Below, in pieces: positions 1 to 10,081 of a stretch of 64,000 bases of DNA. A model generated the notes under the pieces. It had not been told where the DNA came from. It was given only the letters and a program-made list of their open reading frames with translations, and searched no databases. The stretch is from assembly GCA_030248065.1 (NCBI GenBank), contig JASAMV010003643.1:1-64000 (forward strand), given 5' to 3'. How positions within the stretch are numbered: the first letter of the stretch is position 1; each line of letters starts with the position of its first letter. Made by a program: the position numbers and the translations under genes. The DNA is from Rhynchonema sp. JSB1_4 (lineage: Eukaryota; Nematoda; Chromadorea; Monhysterida; Xyalidae).

Positions 1-700
1 ATGAATCGACAGCAGCGCGTTTTGACATGATAATGGCGATGACGTTAGGGAAGTACGTGAATGGCGTGGTCAGGTGATGTCATACATGCAAAATAAAGCA
101 CAACCTGAAATGGATAAGCACCATTGGTGTCTCGCTTGCGGGACGTGGTGCTAAAAAAAGAGCCGGAACGTACAACGATCCGGAACACGAGTCAAAAATT
201 TCAGAAACCTGTTTTGCGCATCCCAGCTTTTGCAACAACCTACGAAAATCCCGCACGTAACTCGGTAACTGTGACCACGCGCATCTATCTCGAACTTATC
301 AAAGATTAAACCAAAATGGAGGGTTGTTCAAAACCGATGATCTTTTGGAGGAAAATTCGACAAAATCGGTGATGGAAGCGTGATGATCCTTAGGTTGGGG
401 TAACGCTTGCGTCAGAAAGCGATTTTGAGCATTTTAAAGAGGTAGGTAAAAATGGCTGATTTTTTCCGATAATTTCTTCTGGACAAAAAGTCAGCATAGT
501 TTTTTTAAATTCACTGGGTGCAACTTGCACCTAATATGTCAAATTTGATTTGCAACTTGCACCCAGAATTTTGTTTTATGGGAACAAATGTAAAAATCTA
601 ATCCAGCTCCACTGCACCTTAACCTCCAAATTTTAGCTGCAATACTGAAACTTTTCCGTACAAAGTCACTGAAAAAAAGTGCTGGAACAGATGAAAGTCA
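1..700. other. Left-edge sequence with no supported gene
   Basis: I see no gene here. The longest open frame (124-309, 61 codons) starts at a non-ATG codon and has no recognisable domain or splice context. A 480-560 stretch repeats the words CAACTTGCACC and TGCAACTTGCACCC in inverted orientation, so part of it is probably old repeat. Confidence 0.5.
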
Positions 701-1157
701 ATACCGCCTGGTTGGAGATGTAGTGGCAGCCAAATGGTTGCAAGCAGAGTCGGGGACGCTGGAGGGGATACCCTACTGTACCGGGCTGAAGAGGGGGATG
801 GTTACTGTACCAGAGCCGATGGCCTGGGGGGTATGTCATGAAAGGGCAGTGCAGTTCCAGGTGCCGGTGGGGAAATTAGTAACTCGCTGCTTTTTTGGAG
901 GAGAAATCAGTGTCCCTCCTGGGGGAGGGGGAGGAACCAAATTAGGAAAAAGTCACTTTTTGAGGTAAAAAATTTGACGATTTTTTTCCCTTTTCGAAAA
1001 ATTCTTCATAGACAGGGTATTTTGGCGACTTTTGATAACATTGACCTGCAAATCACACAGTTTAGGCCTAAAATGCCCATTTTAGGCCTAAAAATGGCCA
1101 TTTTAGGGAAAAATTGGGGAAATTAGTGTACCCGGAGGGGACATTAGTGTACTAGTC

Positions 1158-1584
1158 CAGTGTAGTGGCTGGGGGGATGGGGGGGTTCCCCCCTAAGGAG
1201 TAGGTAGCTTGAAGCCACCCCTTGTGGGGATGGGGGGGAAGGGTAGGGACCTTGAAGCCACCCCGGACACCCGGAGGTAACTGGCAAACCATAAATTCAT
1301 GGTTTTTATGGCAAAAATGGGGTGTTCTCCAACCTCAAAACCCCAAAATCGCGCGCTCCGCCGCGTAACCCCCATATAGCAGCTATATTGGGCAGATTTT
1401 CGCCCAAACTGAAAAAAGTACCATTTTTTTCGGCCAATTTTGGGAGAAAAGCATGCAAAAAACACCCTTTCGGACCCCAGGCAAACCTTGCATCCTTCTG
1501 GAGGCTGGGTAGGGGAACCTTTGCAACCATCTGCATCCATCCCCTCCAAGGGTACCTTGTCACCATTTGCCTGCCACAACACTG
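1158..1584. mobile_element. hAT-like non-autonomous element, CAGTGTAGTGGC-type (family N)
   Basis: The ends are CAGTGTAGTGGC on the left and CTGCCACAACACTG on the right, an imperfect terminal inverted repeat. The core (about 1,290-1,460) matches the cores at 51,180-51,310 and 31,910-32,070, with the shared words GGCAAAAATGGGGTGTT and GCGCGCTCCGC. The subterminal word here is a GGTAGCTTGAAGCC type, unlike the other copies. No clean target-site duplication is visible. No transposase is encoded. Confidence 0.6.
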
Positions 1585-1626
1585 GAACTAGTGTACCTTG
1601 GTCGGGGTCAGTGTAGTTCCTGGGGG

Positions 1627-2039
1627 CAGTGTAGTTCCTGGGGGGGGGGGGGGGGGCGGGGGCCCCCCCCCCCCCCCCTAAGGTACACTAACCGCCGCGA
1701 CCAAGGTACACTAGTACACTAACCGCCGCGCCAGGTACACTAACCGCCTCATTTTTTGCCTAAATATCGGCAATTTTAGGCCTAAAATGGGCATTTTTAG
1801 CCCTAAAAATGGGTGATTTTCAGGTCAATGATGTCAAAAGTCGCCAAAATACCCTTTTTATGGAGAATTTTTTCCAAAAAGGGGTAAAAATAGGTCAAAT
1901 TTTCTACCTCAAAAAGTGACTTTTTCCCTGAATTTGGGTCTCCCCCCCCCCCCCCTTCCCCCCAGGGAGGTACACTAACCGCCGCACGGAAAAAGGGGGT
2001 AGGTACACTAACCGCCGCGCCGGACCAGGAATTACCCTG
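1627..2039. mobile_element. hAT-like non-autonomous element, CAGTGTAGTTCCTGG-type (family A)
   Basis: The left end is CAGTGTAGTTCCTGG (a second copy of the same end lies at 1,609) and the right end is CCAGGAATTACCCTG. Five or more GGTACACTAACCGCC words lie just inside the ends. The core carries the family A sequence with TTTTAGGCCTAAAATGGGC and AAAAAGTGACTTTTT. Long G and C runs abut the left end. No clear duplication flanks it, so it may be a recombined copy. Confidence 0.65.
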
Positions 2040-3202
2040 GGGGGAGCGGGGAACGAACAACAAACGTGCAATAATCCCCCTGCGGTCGGGTACACATTTG
2101 CATTTTTGCCTAAGAGTGGGCAACCGGGCCGGCCCGATTTCCCACCTTGGCCCACACCCACCCAACCCCGGCACCCACTAGGTCTGGGTCCGATATTGGG
2201 TAGAGTAGGAACCCCATCCTAGGTCGGGGAGTTTTGAGGGTGCCCCCAGGAACTACACTCCCTAGGGGGGTTTGGTGGGTGAAAACTAATTTTTCTATCA
2301 TGTGTGGAATCGTGTGAAAACGTAGTACCCGCGCGCGTACCGCCACCGCGCGGATTTTGGGTACGGTATCCCTAATAGAGCCCCCCCCCGGAATAGAGCC
2401 TCCAGCCCCAAAATGGGGTCAGTGAATTAATAGAGCCCCTTCCATCATTTAGGTTTTTTACGGTACGCGAAGATAAAATTCAACGAGCGACTAGTTATAC
2501 GGAAAATCCACCCGAATTCAAATTGCCGCCAAAACCAATGCTAAGAGAATAAGGGGAGTTTCACCTCGAATGTCTCAGCTTTAAGTCACCATATGTTGCT
2601 CGACTTGCACGAGTTTGACCCGGTGGTCGCCGCGACAGCTGCTTTCAGTGAAAACTGCAAATCCTGTGTAGTGTGTAATCATTGACGAGCGACTAATTAT
2701 ACGGAATACCAGCCGAACAAGCACGTCGGCCACGAGAGATATGCAGCCGTTTTTCGTCGTGGCTGTGTGTTATTTGATTCAGGCTGGTGCCTAAGCTCAA
2801 GCCTAACCGCAAGCCTAAGCCTGAGGTGGAAGCCTAAAGCTTGAGTATGGGACTATGCTTAAGCACACACAAAACGGGCAGATTTCCGCATAATTAGTCA
2901 ATCTTAAACAACGAAAAACACAAAGCAACGAGTAAGGCATGTGGCACGCGATGAAATTGAAATTGGCAATCATAACGTAAACAACTGTTTATTCCTTTAG
3001 CATGGTAGATTATTTCACAATTAAATTGAGCACCAAATGGTATCACGAATAGACCCGACAACAATTGATGGTCATGATTGCCTGAGGCAAGAAGGAATCC
3101 GTCGTTGCGAACATCGCGGTACAAAAACAAAAAAAAGAAAAAATTGTTGCTAAGGAAAGGAAATATTTTCTTCTTGGTTTATAAATTTTGATTATTTACA
3201 AT

Positions 3203-3204
<2 letters not shown>

Positions 3205-3242
<38 letters not shown>
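3205..3242. repeat. Poly-T tract
   Basis: An uninterrupted run of about 37 T in the left arm of the foldback element. The mirror position in the right arm (near 4,590) lacks it, so the tract expanded or was gained after the arms formed. Confidence 0.9.
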
Positions 3243-3243
<1 letters not shown>

Positions 3244-3400
3244 GTGTCAAGAAAATAGACAATAGGTAGATACAAGCGCATCGGACTATCATAATCATTA
3301 TCGGATCGGAATATCATGTGGCACAATTATGGAGCAACAGCTTGTTCCAGGACTAGACACGAATAAATGCGATTGCAAGAGAAAACCCTTTCAAAACCCC

Positions 3401-3404
<4 letters not shown>

Positions 3405-3469
<65 letters not shown>
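3405..3469 (+). repeat. 65-base G homopolymer followed by a C run
   Basis: Sixty-five consecutive G are followed by CGAG and a C run of about 13. It sits at the junction between the left arm of the foldback element and its centre. The mirror site near 4,430 reads AAAAGGGGTTTTG, so this is an expansion in one arm. It may be real or an assembly or polishing artefact. Confidence 0.9.
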
Positions 3470-3684
3470 CGAGCCCCCCCCCCCCGGTTTCTCCCATTCT
3501 CGGTATCCCTCCCCTCGTTTTCCCCTGTTCAGGTACAGTAATTATCCCGATGTTTTGGCATCGTACAGTAGGTATCCCCCCCGTTTTTTTAAATTTTATT
3601 TCACCCCTGTCTTTTAAAGAAACCAGCTAGGGCGAGTTCCCCCCCTTTCTTTTTTGCCGGCCAAAAAGTGCCATTTATTTTTTT

Positions 3685-4215
3685 TGACCAAAATGGCCAA
3701 ATAGGGGGAAAATTAGTGTAAAATCAGTGGTTTTTACCTCTAAATTACCCAAAATTCGCGCTGCGCTTGCAAGTACTACGTTTTCACACGATTCCACGCA
3801 TAAGATAAGCGGGACTGTGGACTGACTGCGGACTCGTTGTTGAACGTTAATATTATAGTTGCTGATGGAAAAGAACCGGTTTTTTTCAAGAAAAACCGGG
3901 TCCGTTTTTTGGACGAAAATAAATTTCCGTGAAAAAAACTGGGCAAAATTTTCTCCCATTTTTGCCAAAAAATTGACCCAGTGGTGCCCAATTTCGGTAT
4001 TTCTCAGGGTCAAAAAGTCATTTCTTAGGGGTGCTTGTTCCAAAAGGGAAAAATTCAACGACGAACAGACATTTATTATGCGTGGAATCGTGTGAAAACG
4101 TAGTACTTGCAAGCGCAGCGCGCGAATTTTGGGTAATTGGAGGTAAAAACCACTGATTTTACACTAATTTTGGCCATTTTGGTCAAAAATTGGCACTTTT
4201 GGGGCAAAAACGGGG
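3685..4215. repeat. Inner inverted repeat inside the foldback element
   Basis: Left arm words such as ACACTGATTTTACACTAA (complement) near 3,700-3,790 are mirrored at 4,080-4,215, including the pair around TTTTCACACGATTCCACGCA and its reverse complement. These words also occur in family C elements elsewhere (near 8,740, 24,105, 31,040 and 52,690), so this is a palindromic family C-like piece. Confidence 0.7.
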
Positions 4216-4889
4216 GGGTGCCTACTGTACAGGGGTGAAAATCGGGGGGGGGATACCTACTGTACCATGCCAAACATCGGGGGGATACCTACTGTACCAG
4301 GCGAGGGGGGATACCTATTGTACTGGGGGGCTACCCCCCAAACCCCCCCCCCCACCTCCAACACTGGACCCGAACCTGAAAAATTGCTCCCGGAAATACC
4401 CACCAAAAACCCCAAAAAAGGGGTTTTGAAAGGGTTTTCTCTTGCAATCGCATTTATTCGTGTCTAGTCCTGGAGCAAGCTGTTGCTCCATAATTGTGCC
4501 ACATGATATTCCGATCCGATAATGATTATGATAGTCCGATGCGCTTGATCTCCATCGTTTCACACCGAATTGTAAATAATCAAACCAAGAAGAAAATATT
4601 TCCTTTCAGCAACAACGTGTACCGCGATGTTCGCAACGACGGATTCCTTCTTGCCTCAGGCAACCATGACCATCAATTGTTGTCGGGTCGATTGTGATAC
4701 CATTCGGTGCTCAATTTAATTGTGACATAATCTACCATGCTAAAGGAATAAACAGTTGTTTACGTTATGATTGCCAATTTCAATTTTATTGTGTGCCACA
4801 TGCCTTACTCGTTGCTTTGTGTTTTTCGTTGTTTAAGATTGACTAATTATGCGGAAATCCACCCGTTTTGTGTGTGCTTAAGCATAGTC

Positions 4890-4960
4890 CCATACTCAAG
4901 CTTTAGGCTTCTACCTCAGGCTTAGGCTTGCGGTTAGGCTTGAGCTTAGGCACCAGCCTG
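4890..4960. repeat. Degenerate TTAGGC run (mirrored at 2,775-2,850)
   Basis: The right arm reads CAGGCTTAGGCTTGCGGTTA and continues with TTGAGC and TTAGGC, a hexamer array with several TTAGGC units. The mirror copy lies at 2,775-2,850 and a related run lies at 7,355-7,410. TTAGGC is the nematode telomeric unit, but these interstitial degenerate runs also belong to the transposon arms. Confidence 0.5.
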
Positions 4961-5582
4961 AATCAAATAAAACACACAGCCACGACGAAAAACGGCTGTA
5001 TCTCTCGTGGACGCGTGCTCGGTCGGGTGGATTTCCGTATAATTAGTCGCTCGTCAATGATTACACACTACACAGGATTTGCAGTTTTCACTCAAAGCAG
5101 CTGTCGCGGCGACCACCGGGTCAAACTCGTGCAAGTTGAGCAACATATGGTGACCTGAGCTGTGACATTCCAGGTGAAACTCCCTTTATTCTCTAGCATT
5201 GGTTTTGGCGGCAATTTGAATTCGGGTGGATTTTCCGTATAACTAGTCGCTCGTAAAATTCACAGAAACGGAATCCAACTGACGCGAAACTGCCGTATCC
5301 TAATTGTGTTGCTGTTGAGGTCTCGTTTCGTTGCAGGCTTTACGTAAGGCGTCGACATGAGAAATGTGCACAGGTCTTCCTGACTGGGGCCTAATTATAA
5401 AAATGGAAAGTTGTGACAGATTAATATTATCTATTAGTAGAAGACACCATAAAAATGAGAGCTTGATGAAGGCAGCATTGAAAAGAAAAAACAGATAAAT
5501 GAGTGAAGGCAAAAAGCGAGCAAGGGCAAATTTAAAAAATTGCGCAAAAAATAAAAAACTTTTGAAAAATACTACATAAACT

Positions 5583-5590
5583 ACACACAC

Positions 5591-5632
<42 letters not shown>
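5583..5632. repeat. (CA)n microsatellite
   Basis: About 50 bp of alternating CA with a single CG interruption. No gene surrounds it. Confidence 0.95.
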
Positions 5633-5698
5633 TTAGGGAAAAGCTAGCCCAGTTTCGAAATTGACTTCCTTTTTCTCAGGCTTAGGCGGTCGCCAGAC

Positions 5699-5905
5699 AC
5701 TTGTTGACTGTTGACTGTAAACAAGTGTACTGTTGCCAAAAATAAATTAGTGCAGTTAATGCATGAGTCAACATGTGTATAACGAAACCGCACGACTGTA
5801 TTGTACACTTGTTGACTGTGTTGCCAAAAATGCCATTTCTGTTGAGTGCAGTAAACATGTGTACAAAACCGCACGGCTGTTTTGTATACTTGTTGACTGA
5901 GTGAA
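5699..5905. repeat. Tandem repeat of about 100 bp, two units
   Basis: Two diverged units each contain ACTTGTTGACTG, TGTTGCCAAAAAT, ACATGTGTA and AACCGCACG(A/G)CTGT in the same order. A third partial start occurs at about 5,890. No coding function is seen. Confidence 0.75.
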
Positions 5906-6266
5906 AATATGAAATTTATGGCAAACAACGTTGTGTGTAGTCAACAAAAGGGCAGAAGGCCACATTGTTTTGTACAGTTCTTGATAACTTCGAAAGCAGC
6001 TGTTTTCACAAAGTTTGGACGCTGAACTGAGAATGTTAGTTTCGGGCTTTTATTCCGTTTAATGCGTGTTATGCACTTTGCAGTGCAAAAAGTACTCCGA
6101 CAATGCTTTTGGGAGAAACTTTTCAAACGCGTTGCCTGATCCGTAAAGCTCATTATGCGTGTATTAGTTGCAGCGGTCACGTGACTGCCAGCCGCTCAGT
6201 CAGGCTCAACAGGCGCGCTAGTCTAACGTAGTGATTTGCGAAATGCTACGAAACCCAGCTGGCTAC

Positions 6267-7032
6267 CAGAGATCGGAAACGGGCCGGGTAAAGTCGGGGC
6301 CCGGCCCGGTCGGCGAAAAGTCCGGCCCGGCCCGGCCCGGTGGAGGGCTGCAGGTCGGCCCGGCCCGGCCCGGCCCGGTCAGCCAATTTTCAAGGGCCGA
6401 AAACTGAAAAGTCCAAAAAGCTGAAAAAAATTCGAAAATTTTCTGCAGTATACTTGTTTTCACTGGTGCAGCTGGGGGGAAGGGGTAGGTGGGTAGATTG
6501 ACGCGCCATCCTGATGCAGTACGTAAGTCGCCGCCCCGGCTGGTACAGTTGTAGGTATAATTTTTGGCTCAAAATGGTTTAAAATCGGTATTTTTCACTC
6601 CATACAGGCGAAAAATCGCGCGTGACGCGCGAAATTAGCGCTTAAGAGTGCATTCTCATCAATATGTATACATAAAAATTTTGTTCCCGGGTGACCCCCC
6701 TAGCTCGGGCGGCCGGTACAGTAGGTAGGCAGGCTTTTTTGGTGGTACAGTGGGTTGATTGCAAAGGCCTGGGTATGGGATGGGTAAGCTACACCACTGC
6801 TTCTTTCTTCGAAACGATGACTGGTCTGAAAAGATCAAGAACTAGGAAATGTTATTGCGTGAAGCGCAAAAATTTTGAAAATTTTGGTTCAAAAAATGGT
6901 AATTTCGTTCGAATTTAGGCATACCGGGCCGGGCTGCTCGGCCCGGCCCGGCCCGGTCCCCCCAAATCTCCGGCCCGGCCCGGTCGACCAAGTCCAAAAT
7001 CGCGGCCCGGCCCGGCCCGTTTCCGATCTCTG
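6267..7032. mobile_element. GC-rich hAT-like element (family F) with perfect 8-bp duplication
   Basis: The ends are CAGAGATCGGAAACGGGC and its reverse complement. The flanks are CTGGCTAC at 6,259-6,266 and 7,033-7,040, an exact duplication. Inside both ends are reiterated GGCCCGGCCC words, which look like subterminal transposase-binding repeats. Related copies lie at 24,540-24,851 and 30,299-30,605. No transposase ORF is visible. Confidence 0.88.
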
Positions 7033-7866
7033 CTGGCTACGCCTTACGTGTGCCTTACGGATCAGGCAACATGTTTGAAAAGTTGCTCCCAAAAGTATTG
7101 TCAGAGTATACAAGGCCTGAGATAAAGGAACGTCAAATTTCAAACTGTCTTAGGATTTCAAGGTTCCTCCACCAAAAGTCTTAGGGTTTCCCAAAAGGCG
7201 TTCCACACACTATTCTCTGGCCAGGCGCAGAACGGGGATTACCAAAAACACTATCAGTATCAATCAACCAACAGCAAGATTGACTAGGTAATTTTACTGA
7301 ATCCAATCCACCCATTTTCTACGTGCTTATGCATAGTCACATACTTAAGCTTTAGGCTTCTATTTCAGGCTTAGGCTTAGGCTTGCGGTTAGACTTTGGC
7401 TTAGGCTGTCGGAAATAGAACCCCCAAAAATTGACCCCCTCCCCCTTCCCCCAACCCAAACCCCCCTTGGTTGGACCGAGTGTACGAGTGAAAAAATAGA
7501 ACCCCCCAAAAATAGAACCCCCAATAATAGAACCCCATCCTCAACTGATTTTGAACTGCGTAGCACCGATTTACATTGGTTTTGACAACATCCTTGCGCA
7601 ACCCTTGAAAATATCTGGGAAATTTTTGAAAAAAACCGTTTTTTTCTTCAAAAGTTGCCACTTGGAAAAATTTCCAGAAAAATAAAAACGTATTATTCCG
7701 GGCCTCGAAAAAAACGGTTTTTTCCGCCCCGCAAGTATACAATAAATATCCCCCCCGATTTTGCCCCAAAAGTGCCAATTTTTGACCAAAATGGCCAAAA
7801 TTAGAGTAAAATCAGTGGTTTTTACTTCTCAAATCACACAAAATTCGCGTGCTACGCGGGCAAATA

Positions 7867-8729
7867 CCGTATTGTCGGAAATAGAACCCTCTATAGAACC
7901 CTGGGTCTATTTTTTCACTGGGGTCATTTGGGGGGTTCAATTTATGGGGGGTCAATTATTGGGGGGTTATATTTTTCATTGGGCCCCTCGACGAAAAAAA
8001 TCATTGTTAATAATGCCCCTAAAAATGGCCTGTTTGGGGTATTTTCCACCTTTAACAGCGTCAATTATGCTTAAAAGCCGTATTCTGCTGTGTACGCAAG
8101 CTTAAACAACGTTTGACACCAGTGCTGTGGCTACTTTTGCGGGGCGGGTAGGGTACATAGGTGGAAAAAATCGGGGCGGGTAGGGGGGTAGTGTACCTGG
8201 GAGGTTGGGGGGGAAATCCGGTTTGGGGGGGAGGGGGGGAGATTTTTCGGGGCGGGTAGGGTACAACACAAGTTTTTTCGGGTGCCTGTTTTTATGTACT
8301 AAAAAGTGCATATATCGCGCGCAGCGCGAGATTTTTTGCACTTTTTAGGGTTTTCGGTCGAAATTTGGGCATTTTTGACCGAAAAATGGGCATTTTGGGG
8401 GTAAAAATCGGGGCGGGTAGGGTACCAGGGCGGGGCGGGTAGGGGGTAGGGTACCAGAGCGGGGCGGGCGGGTAGGGGGTAGCGTACCAGGCCGGGGCGG
8501 GTAGGGTACCATTGGGGGGACCCCCCCCCCCCCCCCCCCCAGCCACAGCACTGTTTGACACAACAACACAGCCTAACCATACCACCAGCCGGTGGTACGG
8601 TGAAGGTTGGGGTGGGGTTCTATTAATGGGGGGTCAATTAATGGGGGTTTTTTTTGATTTCGAACCATTTGGGTTGGGTTCAATTAATGGGGGGTCAATT
8701 AATGGAGGGTTCTATTTCCGACAATACGG
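7867..8729. mobile_element. TA-flanked (Tc1/mariner-like) non-autonomous element
   Basis: The terminal inverted repeats read CCGTATTGTCGGAAATAGAA and its complement, flanked by TA on both sides (7,865-7,866 and 8,730-8,731). The host sequence is a family C element; removing this insert restores the family C junction AAATACTACG seen near 52,680. The inside carries repeated words of the type TTCAATTAATGGGGGG. It contains a complete hAT-like insertion (8,120-8,553). Confidence 0.8.
8120..8553. mobile_element. hAT-like element (family L) nested in the TA-flanked element
   Basis: The ends are CAGTGCTGTGGCT and AGCCACAGCACTG. The 8-bp duplication TTTGACAC is exact (8,112-8,119 and 8,554-8,561). 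Subterminal words are GGGCGGGTAGGGTACC, repeated about eight times in total across both sides. Central sequence carries a GCGCGCAGCGCG palindrome of the kind found in several families here. Confidence 0.88.
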
Positions 8730-8900
8730 TACTACGTTTTCACACATAATAAAAACATTAAAAATTTAAAACATTCTAACCCCCCCAAGCCCCCCTAGGT
8801 ACATAACCCCCCAGGCCATCGGCTTTGGTACAGTAGGTATCCCCCCTCTCCGAGCCCGGTACAGTAGGTATCCCCCTCCAGAGTACCTCCAACACTGCCC
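8730..8900. mobile_element. Right end of a family C element (partial)
   Basis: Contains GGTACAGTAGGTATCCCCC twice and terminates with ACCTCCAACACTG at about 8,898, the right end shared by the complete family C copies at 20,837-24,276, 30,887-31,731 and 52,437-53,694. The left part runs back through 7,745-7,866 and is broken by another element at about 7,735. Confidence 0.7.
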
Positions 8901-9443
8901 ATAAACACAATTATAGAGCATAACATACTGTACATCTAAAACCCGTTTTTTCTCAAGTGATTTTTTTCAGATTTAAGTGCGAAAATTTTCTGCGGAATAC
9001 TTGTTTCTTTAAAATGATGACTGCGAAGGTCAAGAATTTGCAGATGCAGACATTAATGCGCGAAGCGCAAATTTTTTTGAAAATTTTGCTTCAAAAACGG
9101 AAATTTCCTTCGATTTTTTTTGGCATAGCATATGTTAGAAACATAACTCCAGTAATCTTTTATTGTTTCTGCATTCATGTTTATTGTTATTGCCGCACAA
9201 CAGCGCTGCGCGCATACGCGTACACACGCGCATAACTCCGCCCGCCTGACTGGCTGGTCACTTTGACCCAGGCAGTCATCTTGACCGATATGCCACACAC
9301 GCGCGCGCCTAAGCAGCTAATGCGTTCTCTTATGTATTTTATTTGTTGTACCTGTTTGTGAAACATCACCAAAGCTAATTAACGGTTTTTACCGATATAT
9401 TTGAGGTTTCAAATAAACAATCAACTAAACGACACAATTGGGT

Positions 9444-9851
9444 ATTGGTCGCACAATGCCTATATGAGAATCCATCCCCATATTTTTCCTACATCGGCAA
9501 GGAGGGTTTCTGGCGATTTTTTTCAAATTGAATCAGGTTTTGACAAGGAGTTATTTTCTTTCTTTTCCCGCTTTATTTATCGGGAGTGATCAACGTGTGT
9601 GTGCTGCAATCGATTTCACACATAAGGCATGTAACACATGGCTACAGTAACCCGAGCCCGAACCATTTCGGCTGCGCAGAATTCAGGGTGAAACTTCTGC
9701 ACACGTGTGTTTCTCATTCTTCTCACTGATGAGCATGCAAAGTTCTTGTTAAAACCTGGTCCAATTTTAAAAAAATGCCAAATATCCGCCTTTTCAATGC
9801 AGGAAAATTCTCATTGGGGGTGGATTCTCATATAGTCATTGTGCGACCAAT
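9444..9851. mobile_element. Short inverted-repeat element upstream of the RCCD1-like gene
   Basis: ATTGGTCGCACAATG followed by CTATATGAGAATCCA at 9,444 is mirrored at the right end (9,815-9,851), giving arms of about 36 bp. The inside encodes nothing recognisable. It resembles a MITE, but the target duplication was not resolved. Confidence 0.65.
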
Positions 9852-10035
9852 ATCTATCACATAATACCGGGCCGGGTGGCTCGGCCCGGTCCAGCTCGAT
9901 AATCAATTTCCAACGTCACTCGCTGCAAAAGTCAAGAACGCCTGGCAATCTGTTGGTATCTATTTCTGCAAGATTTGGTAACAAACAATGTAATTGTTGC
10001 GCACATGCAGTTCGTCGATCGCATCACACACTCAC

Positions 10036-10044
10036 TATTTAAAT
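10036..10044 (+). promoter_or_regulatory. Possible TATA element of the RCCD1-like gene
   Basis: TATTTAAAT lies 38 bp before the ATG at 10,082, close to the usual spacing if the leader is very short. The only support is the match and the position. Confidence 0.35.
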
Positions 10045-10081
10045 TTTTGGTCAGCTGCACAGTTCTGCAACTGCATCCTCC

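Larger units (their letters stand above)
2483..5254. mobile_element. 2.8-kb foldback element with perfect 8-bp target duplication
   Basis: The element begins ACGAGCGACTAGTTATACGG and ends with the reverse complement. It is flanked on both sides by AAAATTCA (2,475-2,482 and 5,255-5,262), an exact 8-bp duplication. The arms (about 2,483-3,400 and 4,430-5,254) are inverted copies. The terminal word recurs inside each arm (near 2,684 and 2,887, and their mirror sites near 5,030 and 4,845), giving reiterated terminal repeats. The middle (3,400-4,430) contains a smaller inverted repeat, a T run and a 65-base G run. Eight bases of duplication suit a hAT-like transposase. No transposase ORF is present. 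Confidence 0.85.

Noticed and set aside
124..309. 61-codon open frame at the left edge
   Set aside because: No ATG, domain or splice support; length is expected by chance.
3329..3541. Open frame with a poly-glycine run
   Set aside because: Created by the G homopolymer inside the foldback element.
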